A stretch of 64,000 nucleotides of DNA. Origin: Streptomyces venezuelae (GTDB lineage Bacteria > Actinomycetota > Actinomycetes > Streptomycetales > Streptomycetaceae). Shown here in pieces: positions 1 to 11,312 of the stretch; position 1 is the first letter of the stretch, and each line of letters opens with the position of its first letter. The translations under genes and the position numbers were made by a program. The notes below the pieces were generated by a model. It saw only the letters and a program-made list of their open reading frames with translations, did no database searches and was not told the DNA's origin. The stretch is from contig NZ_CP029189.1 in assembly GCF_008642275.1 (NCBI RefSeq), positions 6,678,001-6,742,000 of the forward strand, written 5' to 3'.

Positions 1-74
1 ATAGACACTCTCTATCGATATCAGCTCCATCATGTCTTGGACCTTTCAGGGTCCTCGTCCGTACCGTCGAGGAC

Positions 75-779
75 ATGGCTCTGGCAACGCGGACGGATCG
101 ACGGCCGTCCATCACACGCACGATCTGGGACTCCTCCGTCGGCAAGAAGTCCGTGATGGCCGTCTCCGGTCTGATCATGCTCGGCTACCTCGTCGTGCAC
201 ATGCTCGGAAACCTCAAGATCTTCTTCGGGGCGGACGAGTTCAACGGCTACGCCCACTGGCTGCGCACCCTCGGCTCGCCCTTCCTCCACCACGAGTGGG
301 CCCTGTGGCTGGTCCGCGTGGGACTCCTCGCCGCCGTCGTCGCCCACGCCGTGTCCGCGTACCAGCTCAGCCGCCGCGACATCAAGGCCCGCCCGGTGAA
401 GTACGCCCACAAGCGCCGCCGCGCGAGCTACGCCACCCGCACCATGCGCTGGGGCGGCGTCATCCTCGGCCTGTTCATCGTCTGGCACCTGCTCGACCTC
501 ACCACGCTCACCGTCAACGAGCGCGCCTGGTCCGGCCACCCGTACGAGAACGTCCTGTCGACGTTCTCCACCTGGTACGGGAACACCATCTACATCGTGG
601 CCATGGCCGCCCTCGGACTGCATGTCCGCCACGGCTTCTGGAGCGCCGCACAGACCCTCGGCGCGGGCCGCGCCCGGCGCGAGCGGACGCTGAAGTTCCT
701 GGCGGACGGCCTGGCCCTCGTCCTCTTCGCGGGATTCGTCTCCGTCCCCGTCGCCGTCATGACCGGAGTGGTGAGCTGA
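75..779 (+). CDS. sdhC: Succinate dehydrogenase cytochrome b558-family subunit
   Basis: Membrane anchor of a succinate:menaquinone oxidoreductase (complex II), 234 residues. It has about five hydrophobic segments (roughly residues 27-47, 72-94, 124-142, 166-186 and 212-232). Histidines 42, 91, 138 and 183 lie in or at the ends of these segments and are candidate haem ligands, as in the b558 single-subunit anchor family. The start is the ATG after GAGGA. Its stop ends one base before the flavoprotein start, so sdhC-sdhA-sdhB form one operon. Only 74 bases of upstream sequence are present, so the promoter cannot be judged. What is seen is hydrophobicity, His spacing and context; the menaquinone direction is inferred from family knowledge. 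Confidence 0.93.
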   Translation: MALATRTDRRPSITRTIWDSSVGKKSVMAVSGLIMLGYLVVHMLGNLKIFFGADEFNGYAHWLRTLGSPFLHHEWALWLVRVGLLAAVVAHAVSAYQLSRRDIKARPVKYAHKRRRASYATRTMRWGGVILGLFIVWHLLDLTTLTVNERAWSGHPYENVLSTFSTWYGNTIYIVAMAALGLHVRHGFWSAAQTLGAGRARRERTLKFLADGLALVLFAGFVSVPVAVMTGVVS

Positions 780-780
780 C

Positions 781-2729
<1,949 letters not shown>

Positions 2730-2733
<4 letters not shown>

Positions 2734-3476
2734 AGCTCACCCTGCGCGTCTGGCGCCAGCGCGGCGCCGACGCCCCCGGCCACATGGTCTCCTACGAGGT
2801 CGACGGCATCTCGAAGGACATGTCCTTCCTGGAGATGCTCGACACCCTCAACGAGGACCTCATCCTGCGCGGCGAGGACCCGGTCGCCTTCGACCACGAC
2901 TGCCGCGAGGGCATCTGCGGCGCCTGCAGCCTCGTCATCAACGGCGACGCCCACGGCCCGGAACGCACCACCACCTGCCAGCTCCACATGCGCTCCTTCG
3001 CCGACGGCGACACCATCGACGTCGAGCCGTGGCGGGCCGCCGCCTTCCCGGTGGTCAAGGACCTCGTCGTCGACCGCGGCGCCTTCGACCGGATCATCCA
3101 GGCCGGCGGCTACATCACCGCCCCCACCGGCGCCGCCCCCGAGGCGCACGCCACCGCCGTACCCAAGGCCGACGCCGACTTCGCCTTCGAGCACGCCGAG
3201 TGCATCGGATGCGGCGCCTGCGTGGCGGCCTGCCCCAACGGCTCCGCGATGCTCTTCACCTCGGCCAAGGTCAACCACCTCAACGTCCTCCCGCAGGGCT
3301 CGCCGGAACGCGAGACCCGGGTACTGGACATGGTGGCCCGGATGGACGAGGAGGGCTTCGGCGGCTGCACCCTGACCGGCGAATGCGCCACGGCCTGCCC
3401 GAAGGGCATCCCGCTGCCGTCGATCGCCGCGATGAACAAGGAGTGGCTGCGGGCGGTGCGCAAGGGTCCCCGCTGA
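2730..3476 (+). CDS. sdhB: Succinate dehydrogenase iron-sulfur subunit
   Basis: Electron-transfer subunit of complex II, 248 residues. A ferredoxin-like N-terminal part carries CREGICGAC and a later Cys (TTTCQL) for the [2Fe-2S] cluster. The C-terminal part carries [14 protein letters not shown] and [14 protein letters not shown] for the [4Fe-4S] and [3Fe-4S] clusters. The ATG overlaps the sdhA stop by four bases. It is the last gene of the sdhCAB operon and is followed by a short GC-rich inverted repeat. Confidence 0.95.
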
Positions 3477-3480
3477 GCCC

Positions 3481-3496
3481 GGGCTCCCAGGAGCCC
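3481..3496 (+). terminator. Possible terminator after sdhCAB
   Basis: A perfect inverted repeat GGGCTCC-CA-GGAGCCC begins four bases after the sdhB stop. The stem is only 6-7 bp and has no T-tract, so it is a weak candidate. Confidence 0.4.
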
Positions 3497-3586
3497 GTCC
3501 CCGGCCCTGCGCCGATCGGCTGACCGGCGGACGCCCGCACCGCGCCGCGCCCCGGCGCCGCCGGGGCCATGGTGGACAGTGGCGCC

Positions 3587-4246
3587 ATGCCAGAAGCCCC
3601 CGCCGGGTCCGGCCCCCGTCGCCGAGCCGTACTGGCCGCTGCCCTCGCCCCGCTGGCCGGGGCCGGTTGCTCGGGCGGGGAAACCCCGCACCCCCCGGCG
3701 CCCGGTGCCCCCGCGCCCGCCGGACCCCAGGACGCCCTGGTCATGGTGATCCGGCACGCGGAGCAGCCGTACGCCGGCGGCCTCGGCAGGGACGCGGAGG
3801 GCGAGGACGACCCCGGTTCGCTGGCCGGCCGCGGCTGGCGCCGGGCCGAGCGGCTCCCGCGGCTGTTCCCGCCGGCCCCCGGCTCCTCGCTGCCCCGCCC
3901 CGCGGCCGTCTTCGCGGCAGGCGGCGAGGCGGCCACCGCCCCCGCCCGGTCCCGGCAGACGGTGGCGGCGCTGGCCACCGCCCTGCGCACCCCCGTACGC
4001 GCCGAGTTCGCCGTGGGAGCCGAAGCCGCCCTCGCGCAGGCCGCGCTGGCCGGGCCCATGCCCGTACTCGTCTGCTGGGAGCACAGCGGGATCCCGCGCC
4101 TGATCCGGGCCCTCGGCGCCCATCAGGTCCCCGGCACCCCGGCCACCTGGCCGGACCGGCACGACCTCGTCTGGATCCTCACCCGCCGCCAGGGGCGGTG
4201 GAGTTTCCGCGAGCTTCCGCAGCACCTGCTGCCCGGCGACGTCTGA
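3587..4246 (+). CDS. Histidine phosphatase family lipoprotein
   Basis: A 219-residue predicted exported phosphatase. The N-terminus has a twin-arginine-like PRRR, a hydrophobic run and a Cys in LAGAGCSG that resembles a lipobox, although the -3 residue is not ideal. The mature part begins with VMVIRHAEQP, close to the RHG motif of the histidine phosphatase (phosphoglycerate mutase-like) fold; here the usual Gly is Ala. The later CWEHSGIPRL probably supplies the second catalytic His. An upstream in-frame ATG at 3569 is possible. The gene stands alone between sdhB and the convergent UvrA-like gene. The substrate is unknown. Confidence 0.7.
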   Translation: MPEAPAGSGPRRRAVLAAALAPLAGAGCSGGETPHPPAPGAPAPAGPQDALVMVIRHAEQPYAGGLGRDAEGEDDPGSLAGRGWRRAERLPRLFPPAPGSSLPRPAAVFAAGGEAATAPARSRQTVAALATALRTPVRAEFAVGAEAALAQAALAGPMPVLVCWEHSGIPRLIRALGAHQVPGTPATWPDRHDLVWILTRRQGRWSFRELPQHLLPGDV

Positions 4247-4322
4247 GCCCCACCAGCGGAGCGGTTCGCTGCCCTCCGCGTCCTCCAGGACCATCACGTC
4301 CCCCCCCGTTGGGCCCGGCAGC

Positions 4323-6764
4323 CTATGCCCGACCCGCTTCCCCGCCGCGGCCGGTCCCCAGGGCCCGCGCCAGGTACGGAGCCGTGCGGCTGCCCGCCGC
4401 GGAGGCCACCTGCGACGGCGTACCCGCCGCGACCACCCGGCCGCCCGCCGTGCCGCCACCCGGGCCCAGGTCGATGACCCAGTCCGCGCCCGCGACCACC
4501 GCCATGTCGTGCTCCACGACCACCACCGAATGCCCGGCGTCCACCAGCCCGTGCAACTGCCGCAGCAGCACCCGCACATCGGCCGGATGCAGCCCGGTCG
4601 TCGGCTCGTCCAGCAGGTACAAGGTGTGGTCCCGGCGCAGCCGCTGCAGCTCAGTCGCCAGCTTGATCCGCTGCGCCTCACCGCCCGACAGCTCCGTGGC
4701 CGGCTGCCCCAGCCGCAGGTAGCCCAGCCCGATCTCCTCCAGCGCCCGCAGGCTGCGCGCCGCCGCCGGGACCTCCGCGAAGAAGCCGGCCGCCGACTCC
4801 ACCGTCAGGCCCAGCACCTCCGCGATGTTCAGCCCCTCGTACCGGACCTCCAGGGTCTCGGCGTTGTACCGGGCTCCCGCGCACTCGGGGCACGGGGCGT
4901 ACGTGCTCGGCAGGAACAGGAGCTCCACCGAGACGAAACCCTCACCCTGGCAGGTCTCGCAGCGGCCCCCCGGCACGTTGAAGGAGAACCGGCCCGCCTT
5001 CCAGCCGCGCGACCTCGCCTGCGGGGCCGCCGTGAAGAGCTTGCGCACCACGTCGAACAGCCCGGTGTACGTGGCCAGGTTGGACCGGGGCGTCCGGCCG
5101 ATCGGCTTCTGGTCCACCTCCACCAGCCGCCGTACCGGAAAGTCCGCTTGTGTGAGCCGTTCACCGACCTCCCGGGCCAGCACCTGCCCCACCAGCGTGG
5201 ACTTGCCCGACCCCGACACCCCGGTCACGGCCGTGAACACCCCGAGCGGGAACTCCGCCTCCAGCTGACGCAGGTTGTGCCGGTCCACCCCGCTCAGCCG
5301 CACCGCCCCGGTCGCCGCGCGCACCGGCCCGGGCGCACCGGCCGGCTCCTGCGCCCCGAACAGGTGCCGGGCCGTCGCCGACCCCGCCACCCCGGCCAGC
5401 TCCTGCGGCGGCCCGCTGTGGAGCACCTGCCCGCCGTGCTCCCCGGCCAGCGGACCCACGTCCACCAGCCAGTCCGCGTGCCGCACGACGTCGAGATCGT
5501 GTTCCACGACGAAGACCGTGTTCCCGGCCTCCTTCAGCCGGTCGAGTACCCCGAGCAGCGCCTCGGTGTCGGCCGGGTGCAGCCCCGCCGACGGCTCGTC
5601 CAGTACGTACACGACGCCGAACAGCCCCGACCGCAGCTGCGTCGCCAGCCGCAGCCGCTGCAGCTCGCCCGCGGACAGGCTCGGCGCGGTCCGGTCCAGG
5701 CTCAGATAGCCCAGCCCCAGCTCCACGACGGGTCCGATCCGGGAGCGGAGGTCCTCGGCGAGCACCCGCGCCGCCTCCCCGTCCAGGGGCGCGGAGGCCA
5801 GGACACCGTCCAGGTCGGTCAGCGCGAGCGCCGCCAGCTCCGCGATGGTCCGCCCGGCGAAGGTCACGGCGAGGGCCTCGGGCCGCAACCGCCGCCCTTC
5901 GCACACCGGACACGGCGAGTCGGCGAGGAACTTCTCGGCGCGGGCCCGCAGCGTGGCGCTCTTGCTGTCGGCGAAGGTCCGCATGACGTAGCGGTGGGCG
6001 CTCATGTACGTTCCCTGGTAGGGCCGTTGGATCCGCTCGGCCTCTCGTACCGGGTGCACGGTCACCACCGGCTGCTCCTCGGTGAACAGGATCCACTCGC
6101 GGTCCTTCGCCGGAAGTTCCCGCCAGGGCCGGTCCACGTCGTGGCCGAGCGTCTCCAGGATGTCCCGCAGGTTCTTGCCCTGCCACGCGCCCGGCCAGGC
6201 GGCGATGGCGCCCTGGCGGATCGACAGTTCCCGGTCGGGGACGAGGAGTTCCTCGCTGGTGCGGTGGATCCGGCCGAGCCCGTGGCAGGACGGACAGGCC
6301 CCGGTGGCGGTGTTGGGGGAGAAGGCGTCGGAGTCGAGCCGCTGCGCACCCGGCGGATAGGTGCCGGCCCTGGAGTACAGCATCCGCAGGGAGTTGGACA
6401 GCAGGGTCACCGTGCCGACCGAGGAGCGGGAGCCGGGGGAGGAGCGTCGCTGCTCCAGCGAGACGGCCGGCGGCAGCCCGGTGACGGAGTCCACCGCGGG
6501 CGCGCCGATCTGGTGGATCAGGCGGCGGGCGTACGGCGCGACCGACTCGAAGTACCGGCGCTGGGCCTCGGCGTAGAGCGTTCCGAACGCGAGCGAGCTC
6601 TTGCCGGACCCGGAGACTCCGGTGAACACGGTCAGCGCGTCGCGCGGGATGTCCACGTCGACGCCGCGCAGGTTGTGCTCCCGGGCGCCCCGGACCCGTA
6701 CGTAGGGGTCGAGGGCGGCGGGGGGAGGGGCGGGGGTACCGGCGGCCTGGTGCATTCGTCCCAT
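4323..6764 (-). CDS. UvrA-like ABC ATPase (excinuclease A-family)
   Basis: An 813-residue tandem-ABC protein of the UvrA family, which binds damaged DNA or protects DNA from intercalating drugs. Walker A motifs GVSGSGKSS occur in both halves, with ABC signatures ([28 protein letters not shown]) and Walker B motifs ([26 protein letters not shown]). Zinc-finger Cys pairs are visible (CPSCHG, CPVCEG, CETCQG, CPECAG). It is shorter than housekeeping UvrA (about 950), which fits the UvrA2/DrrC-like class often linked to drug tolerance. No uvrB is nearby. A second ATG at 6755 is an alternative start. Confidence 0.88.
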   Translation of the reverse strand: MGRMHQAAGTPAPPPAALDPYVRVRGAREHNLRGVDVDIPRDALTVFTGVSGSGKSSLAFGTLYAEAQRRYFESVAPYARRLIHQIGAPAVDSVTGLPPAVSLEQRRSSPGSRSSVGTVTLLSNSLRMLYSRAGTYPPGAQRLDSDAFSPNTATGACPSCHGLGRIHRTSEELLVPDRELSIRQGAIAAWPGAWQGKNLRDILETLGHDVDRPWRELPAKDREWILFTEEQPVVTVHPVREAERIQRPYQGTYMSAHRYVMRTFADSKSATLRARAEKFLADSPCPVCEGRRLRPEALAVTFAGRTIAELAALALTDLDGVLASAPLDGEAARVLAEDLRSRIGPVVELGLGYLSLDRTAPSLSAGELQRLRLATQLRSGLFGVVYVLDEPSAGLHPADTEALLGVLDRLKEAGNTVFVVEHDLDVVRHADWLVDVGPLAGEHGGQVLHSGPPQELAGVAGSATARHLFGAQEPAGAPGPVRAATGAVRLSGVDRHNLRQLEAEFPLGVFTAVTGVSGSGKSTLVGQVLAREVGERLTQADFPVRRLVEVDQKPIGRTPRSNLATYTGLFDVVRKLFTAAPQARSRGWKAGRFSFNVPGGRCETCQGEGFVSVELLFLPSTYAPCPECAGARYNAETLEVRYEGLNIAEVLGLTVESAAGFFAEVPAAARSLRALEEIGLGYLRLGQPATELSGGEAQRIKLATELQRLRRDHTLYLLDEPTTGLHPADVRVLLRQLHGLVDAGHSVVVVEHDMAVVAGADWVIDLGPGGGTAGGRVVAAGTPSQVASAAGSRTAPYLARALGTGRGGEAGRA

Positions 6765-6822
6765 TTTAGAGGTGTGCCTTCCAAGGGCCGCCTCCAGGGG
6801 CCCGCCCCTTGGCGGCCCGCCT

Positions 6823-7812
6823 TCAGAGGCCCGCGATCCCGGCCAGTCGCGCGTAGGAGTCCAGCAGCGCCGTCCGGTCGTACGTAGAGGTGGTGACCAG
6901 CAGTTCGTCCGCGCCGGTCTCCTCCGCGACCTCGGACAGCTCCGCCGCCACCCGGTCCTCCGTGCCGTGGATGTGGCCGGAGAGGGCGCCCTCGTAGAGC
7001 TCGCGCTCCTTCGGGGTCATCGGCAGCGCCTCGATCTCCTCCGCCGGGCGCAGCGGCGGGAAGCTGCCGCGGGTGCGGGAGTGCGCGAGGGCCCAGGCTT
7101 CCGGGACGAGCATGCGGCGGGCCTCCTCCGCGGTGGCGGCGACCGCCACGGTGCCCGAGACCACGACGTACGGCTCCGCGCCGTGGGCGGAGGGCCGGAA
7201 CTCCTTGCGGTACGCCTCGACGATCCCGCTCACCCGGTCGCGGGCCCGCAGGTCGCCCACCACCAGCGGCAGCCCGGCCCGGGCGGCGATCCCGGCGCCT
7301 TCACCGGTGGCCAGGACGTAGGCCGGGATCCGCAGTCCTTCGGCGGGGTGGGCGTGCACCTGGGGGTGGGCCCGCTGGGTTCCGTCGAGCCAGCCCAGCA
7401 GCTCGGCCAGCTGCTCCTCGAAGCGGTCGGCGTCGCCGGTGTCACGGCCCAGGGCCCGCCGGATGCCGCCCGTGAAGCCGACCGAACGCCCGAGGCCCAT
7501 GTCGATCCGGCCGGGGAACAGCGACTCCAGGACCCCGAACTGTTCCGCCACCACCAGCGGCTGGTGGTTGGGCAGCATGACCCCGCCCGTGCCGACCCGG
7601 ATCCGGTGCGTGGCTCCGGCGACGGCGGCGGCCAGGACCGTCGGCGCCGAGCCGGCCACCCCGGGCACGCTGTGGTGCTCCGAGACCCAGAAGCGGTGGT
7701 AGCCGAGCTCCTCGGCCGTCCGGGCCAGCTCCACGGTGTCGCGCAGGGCCTGCGGGGCCGGGTGGCCCTCGCGGGTGCGCGACCGGTCGAGTATCGAGAG
7801 TGTGCGGATCAC
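6823..7812 (-). CDS. LLM-class flavin-dependent oxidoreductase
   Basis: A 329-residue bacterial-luciferase-like monooxygenase that uses FMN/F420-type flavin. The N-terminal LSILDRSRTREG and YHRFWVSEHHS are typical of the small single-component LLM subgroup, as is MGLGRSVGFTGGIRRALG in the middle. The GTG at 7812 was chosen because it gives the usual family length and N-terminus; the open frame runs further upstream but that part looks unlike the family and would overlap the divergent HAD gene. The substrate cannot be inferred. The gene is divergent from the HAD-phosphatase gene with a 60-base gap. Confidence 0.82.
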   Translation of the reverse strand: MIRTLSILDRSRTREGHPAPQALRDTVELARTAEELGYHRFWVSEHHSVPGVAGSAPTVLAAAVAGATHRIRVGTGGVMLPNHQPLVVAEQFGVLESLFPGRIDMGLGRSVGFTGGIRRALGRDTGDADRFEEQLAELLGWLDGTQRAHPQVHAHPAEGLRIPAYVLATGEGAGIAARAGLPLVVGDLRARDRVSGIVEAYRKEFRPSAHGAEPYVVVSGTVAVAATAEEARRMLVPEAWALAHSRTRGSFPPLRPAEEIEALPMTPKERELYEGALSGHIHGTEDRVAAELSEVAEETGADELLVTTSTYDRTALLDSYARLAGIAGL

Positions 7813-7872
7813 ACAGGACTCAACGCCCACCGGCCGTGAGGATTCCCGGTACGGCTCTCCTACGCTGGCGGC

Positions 7873-8364
7873 ATGAGTGAGCACGCGACCCGGCCGCTGG
7901 CCGTTTTCGACCTCGACAACACCCTGGCGGACACCGGACACCGCCAGCACTTCCTGGAGCGCCGGCCCCGGGACTGGAGCGGTTTTTTCGCCGCCGCCCC
8001 GGCCGATCCGCCGCTCGCGCGCGGAGTGGCGCTGGCGGTGGAGAGCGCGGCCGACTGCGAGGTGGTGTACCTGACCGGGCGGCCCGAACGCTGCCGTGCG
8101 GCCACGCTCGACTGGCTCGCCCGGCACGGTCTGCCCGAGGGGCGGCTGTTCATGCGCGGCAACCAGGACCGGCGGCCGGCCCGCACCACCAAGGTGGAGG
8201 TGCTGCGGCGGGTCTCCCGTGGCCGGGAGGTGCGGATGCTCGTCGACGACGACGAGCTCGTCTGCCAGGCCGCGCGCGCCGCCGGGTTCCGGGTGGTGCT
8301 CGCCGACTGGGCGGCGGACGCGCCGGAGCTGGAATCCGCCCAGGAGGTCGACGGCAGGACCTGA
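7873..8364 (+). CDS. HAD-superfamily phosphatase-like protein
   Basis: A 163-residue protein with the HAD motif I AVFDLDNTLADT near the N-terminus, motif II in VYLTGRPERC, a Lys in TTKVEVL and a DDD-containing motif IV (MLVDDDELVC). It resembles small acid-phosphatase or polynucleotide-kinase-phosphatase HAD domains; the substrate is unknown. A TACGCT sequence lies at 7861-7866, six bases before the ATG, and no Shine-Dalgarno is evident, so a leaderless transcript is possible. Confidence 0.8.
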   Translation: MSEHATRPLAVFDLDNTLADTGHRQHFLERRPRDWSGFFAAAPADPPLARGVALAVESAADCEVVYLTGRPERCRAATLDWLARHGLPEGRLFMRGNQDRRPARTTKVEVLRRVSRGREVRMLVDDDELVCQAARAAGFRVVLADWAADAPELESAQEVDGRT

Positions 8365-8451
8365 CCGGGGAAGCCGGTTCCGGGATCGGGGCCCTGCCGG
8401 CGGCACGTCCACGGGCGGCCGCGCTGCCGGGCCGGTGCCGGAACCGCCGTC

Positions 8452-8485
8452 CACGGCGTCCGCAGCGGGTGCCGCGGACGCCGTG
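8452..8485. terminator. Bidirectional terminator between convergent genes
   Basis: A perfect 12-bp inverted repeat (CACGGCGTCCGC, 10-base loop, GCGGACGCCGTG) lies between the convergent HAD gene and the secreted-protein gene. Confidence 0.65.
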
Positions 8486-8542
8486 CGCGCTGCGGCGCCG
8501 CCGCGAACGGCCCGCCGGCCCGTACGGCGCACTCCCGGGGCG

Positions 8543-9913
8543 TCAGCCCAGCGTGAACCAGGCCGCCCGGGCCTTCTTCCACTCCGCGTGCGTCAGGTCC
8601 TTGGCCTCGGTGCCGTCCCCGTACAGGTCCGCGGACCCGCTGTCCGTGATCAGCTGCACCCGGGCGCCCGGAACCGTCAGGTCCGGCACCTCCACGATGG
8701 CCTCCCAGCCACCGGGGTCGGTGGTCGGCAGGTCCGCCCGCTTGACCGGCGCGTGGCCGGGGACGCCGTCCCACTGGTAGAGCGCGTACGGGTCCGAGTT
8801 GTCGTCCGCGGCCCAGGAGCCGGCCAGGATCAGGTACTGCCCGGCGGCGTTCTTGCGGATGTCCCGGACGGAGAGGCCGCCGAGGTCCAGCTCGACACCC
8901 GCGCCGAAGGTGGCCTTGGCCCCGCTCGCCAGGACCTGGTCGAAGTTGGTGACCGGCACGATCAGGGCCTTGCCGCCCGGCACCACCGGCGCCAGCGGGG
9001 CCCGGAAGCCCAGGTAGGCGGTGCTGGTCGAGCCCGGGGCGAACTCCAGGCCCTCGACGTTGAACCCGTCGATCTGCTTGGGGGCCTCCCCCTCCGCCGT
9101 ACCCGCCGCGAAGCCGTACCTGTTCCCGTTGGCCTTGTCCCAGGCCACCAGGTCGTCGCGGAGCTTCTTGTACGAGCGCCCGTAGGCCAGCTGCGTTCCG
9201 GCGCCGGAGCCGCTCACCGTCGTGGTGAAGACCGTGTTGCGGGGCGCCTTGTACTCGCCGTCCTTGTTGTTGCCGAGCGAGCCGGTCCAGTAGATGGTGT
9301 TCCCGACGCGGGTCGCGCCCTCGATGTCCACCTCCTTGCTGACTCCGAGCTGCGAGCTGAAGTCCCAGGTCCTCACCGGCGCGCCCGAGCGGGAGCGGTC
9401 GTACAGGCGCAGCACGTTGGACTCGTCGTCGGCCACCACCGCGTACCCGCCGCCCACGTCCACGGCGGCCGAGGCGTCCGCGGACCCGGTGAGGTACCGC
9501 GCGTCGGCCGGGTTCTGCACGGCCGCGGAGGCCGCGTAGGACAGGGTCTTGGTGGCGGTCTTGCCGCCCAGCCCGGTGACCTTGACGGTGAGGTTGGTGT
9601 AGCCACGGCCGCGCGCGGCGACGGCCAGCTGACGCACCGCCCCGGAGCCGGTGAAGGTCACGTCCCCGGTCCCGGCGACCGAGGCCTTGCTCGACGCGGA
9701 CACGCTGACGGTGAGCGCTGACGCGTCCGCCCCGCTCTGGCCGACGGTGACGTTCACGACCGGGTCACCGGTCGCGCCGACGGCCCCGGACAGGTAGGAG
9801 GCGGACAGGGCGATCGTCGGCGTCCCGTACGTCACGGCCTGCGCGGGCACGGTCAGCGCGGCGACCAGCAGGGCGGCGGCGCCGGCGGTACCGGCGGCGA
9901 AGCGAACGGTCAC
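8543..9913 (-). CDS. Secreted protein with Ig-like and propeller-like parts
   Basis: A 456-residue exported protein of unknown function. Residues 1-26 form a Sec signal peptide ending at PAQA. Residues about 30-135 look like a beta-rich, Ser/Thr/Val-rich repeat domain (VNVTVGQSGADASALTV). From about residue 140 onwards it resembles a DUF3616-like propeller (YAVVADDESNVLRLYDR, EVDIEGATRVGNTIYWTGS, FNVEGLEFAPGS). The GTG start follows AGAGGA. It is monocistronic and convergent with the HAD gene. The family resemblance is judged by eye. Confidence 0.75.
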   Translation of the reverse strand: MTVRFAAGTAGAAALLVAALTVPAQAVTYGTPTIALSASYLSGAVGATGDPVVNVTVGQSGADASALTVSVSASSKASVAGTGDVTFTGSGAVRQLAVAARGRGYTNLTVKVTGLGGKTATKTLSYAASAAVQNPADARYLTGSADASAAVDVGGGYAVVADDESNVLRLYDRSRSGAPVRTWDFSSQLGVSKEVDIEGATRVGNTIYWTGSLGNNKDGEYKAPRNTVFTTTVSGSGAGTQLAYGRSYKKLRDDLVAWDKANGNRYGFAAGTAEGEAPKQIDGFNVEGLEFAPGSTSTAYLGFRAPLAPVVPGGKALIVPVTNFDQVLASGAKATFGAGVELDLGGLSVRDIRKNAAGQYLILAGSWAADDNSDPYALYQWDGVPGHAPVKRADLPTTDPGGWEAIVEVPDLTVPGARVQLITDSGSADLYGDGTEAKDLTHAEWKKARAAWFTLG

Positions 9914-10098
9914 GGAAGGTCCTCTCGTCTACGGCGCCACGTCGTGACGGCCGTCGAGAAGATTCGGCCACGGTGGACAACTCCCGGTGCACAGCACCCG
10001 TCCACTCGGAGAACAGCGTTCCGGAACGGGCGTTGTCGGTGGCGGAGGTTAGGATCCGCTGTTTGTTCGAACGAGGGAAAGCTGTGGGGGCGTAGGGG

Positions 10099-10557
10099 AT
10101 GAGCGGGCAACTGAGGGACGTCGCGTCGGAGTTGGCGGGCCTCCTGTGGCGGGAGCACACCGTCTACCGGGATCGCGCGGGCGGTGTCGTGATCCGCGGG
10201 GAGCACGTCCAGCGCTGGATCAGCCTCGCCTCCGGCGGCGGACGGGACGAGGTGCTCGTGCGGGCCGGCCGGATCCTGGAGGGCGGTACGACGGCCCCCG
10301 CCCGCACGGAGGCGGTCGTACACCTGTCCGCCGGGACCGGCGCACTGGCGACGGTCTGCCGCCGCCTGCTGTCCGAGACCGCTGCCACCCCGACGGCCCC
10401 GCCGCGCGGAGGAGGCAGGGGCGGCGGCGGGCGGCGCACGCCGCGCGGGCGGGCCGTCTCCCGGGGCAGGCACACCAGCCCGGCGTCCTGGGTGGTCGTC
10501 GCCGCGGTCGTCGCTGTCGTCGGCCTCTACGTCGCGACCGTGGCCGGGTGGATCTGA
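10099..10557 (+). CDS. Hypothetical protein with C-terminal membrane helix
   Basis: A 152-residue protein I do not recognise. Residues 1-95 appear globular. Residues about 96-128 are a Gly/Arg-rich linker (GGGRGGGGRRTPRGR). The last 22 residues are a hydrophobic helix (WVVVAAVVAVVGLYVATVAG), so it may be tail-anchored with the N-terminus in the cytoplasm. The ATG follows a G-rich run. It is divergent from the secreted propeller-like protein. Confidence 0.6.
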   Translation: MSGQLRDVASELAGLLWREHTVYRDRAGGVVIRGEHVQRWISLASGGGRDEVLVRAGRILEGGTTAPARTEAVVHLSAGTGALATVCRRLLSETAATPTAPPRGGGRGGGGRRTPRGRAVSRGRHTSPASWVVVAAVVAVVGLYVATVAGWI

Positions 10558-10926
10558 ATCCGCCGTCCGCCCCGGCAGAGTCCGCCTTCCCGTCCGACCG
10601 ACCGTCCGACCGACCGACCGTCCGTCCGTCCGTCCGTCTGACCGTCCGTCTGACCGGCGATCAGCTGCCGGCACCACGGGCGAGGACCGGTAGCGGGGAG
10701 CGCCGGCCGCCTGCACCGGGCCCGGCGGATGGCTGCGCCCGGTTGGAGTCCGGGCAGCCCGCCGGGTGCACGGGGCGGGCTGCCCGTGGGCGCGTCCGTC
10801 GAGCGCCACGCCTGCCGGGCGGCACGTCATGCGCGTCGACGTGTCCGCAGGGGGCATGACAGGTCCTGCGCGGGCACCGTGTTCCACCGGCGGGACGCCG
10901 GGGAACGCGAAGGCCCCGCCCGGGGG
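10558..10926. other. Gap with simple tetranucleotide repeat
   Basis: No convincing gene lies in this 369-base gap. Its left part is the CCGA/CCGT microsatellite at 10591-10656. The rest is high-GC sequence between a gene end and the dodecin stop. Confidence 0.6.
10591..10656. repeat. CCGA/CCGT tetranucleotide microsatellite
   Basis: About 16 imperfect tandem copies of a four-base unit, CCGA or CCGT, start 34 bases after the stop of the upstream gene. It is non-coding. Such runs can vary in copy number between strains. Confidence 0.85.
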
Positions 10927-11142
10927 TCAGTCCTCGCCGTCGAGGCGGAAGCCGACCTTGAGTCCCACCTGGTAGTGGGCGATCTCCCCGTTCTCGATGT
11001 GGCCGCGTACCTGAACCACCTCGAACCAATCCAGATTCCGCACGGTCTGGCCCGCCCGGGCGATCCCGTTGCGGATGGCCTGATCGATGCCCTCGTGGGA
11101 GGTGCCGACGATCTCGGTCACCCGGTACGTGTGATTGGACAT
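10927..11142 (-). CDS. Dodecin family flavin-binding protein
   Basis: A 71-residue dodecin: a small protein that assembles as a hollow dodecamer and buffers riboflavin/FMN (and in some species CoA). The pattern YRVTEIVGTSHEGIDQAIRN, the conserved Trp in LDWFEV and the closing YQVGLKVGFRLD match the family, and the length is exactly typical. The ATG is preceded by GGGAG. It is monocistronic. Confidence 0.93.
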   Translation of the reverse strand: MSNHTYRVTEIVGTSHEGIDQAIRNGIARAGQTVRNLDWFEVVQVRGHIENGEIAHYQVGLKVGFRLDGED

Positions 11143-11252
11143 GGAGGTCTCCCGACGGTGGGTGGCTTTTGCCTGGTTCTAAGGTGCCCCAGTAAGTCCG
11201 GGTCCGCGAACTTTGGGCGAACAGTTCCGGGTGAAAGACCCTTGACCGGCCT

Positions 11253-11268
11253 ATTGGTCTATGCCAAT
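11253..11268 (+). promoter_or_regulatory. dre-like operator (DasR-type GntR site)
   Basis: The sequence ATTGGTCTATGCCAAT is a hyphenated palindrome containing the intact half-site TGGTCT. It matches 12 of 16 positions of the DasR dre consensus. A -35-like TTGACC lies just upstream at 11242-11247, so a bound repressor would block RNA polymerase. The DasA-like lipoprotein gene starts 45 bases downstream. Confidence 0.55.
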
Positions 11269-11312
11269 TTCGAGCCATCTGAGACCGAGCCCAGAAGGTG
11301 ACCCTCTTGAAG

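Noticed and set aside
4509..6887. 792-residue plus-strand open frame opposite the UvrA-like gene
   Set aside because: Arg/Gly/Pro-rich antisense shadow with no family motif.
7813..8532. Upstream extension of the LLM oxidoreductase frame
   Set aside because: It is opposite the HAD gene and lacks family similarity; GTG 7812 fits the family.
10591..10656. Short direct repeats considered as CRISPR
   Set aside because: Units of four bases without spacers; no CRISPR repeat-spacer pattern and no cas gene anywhere in the window.
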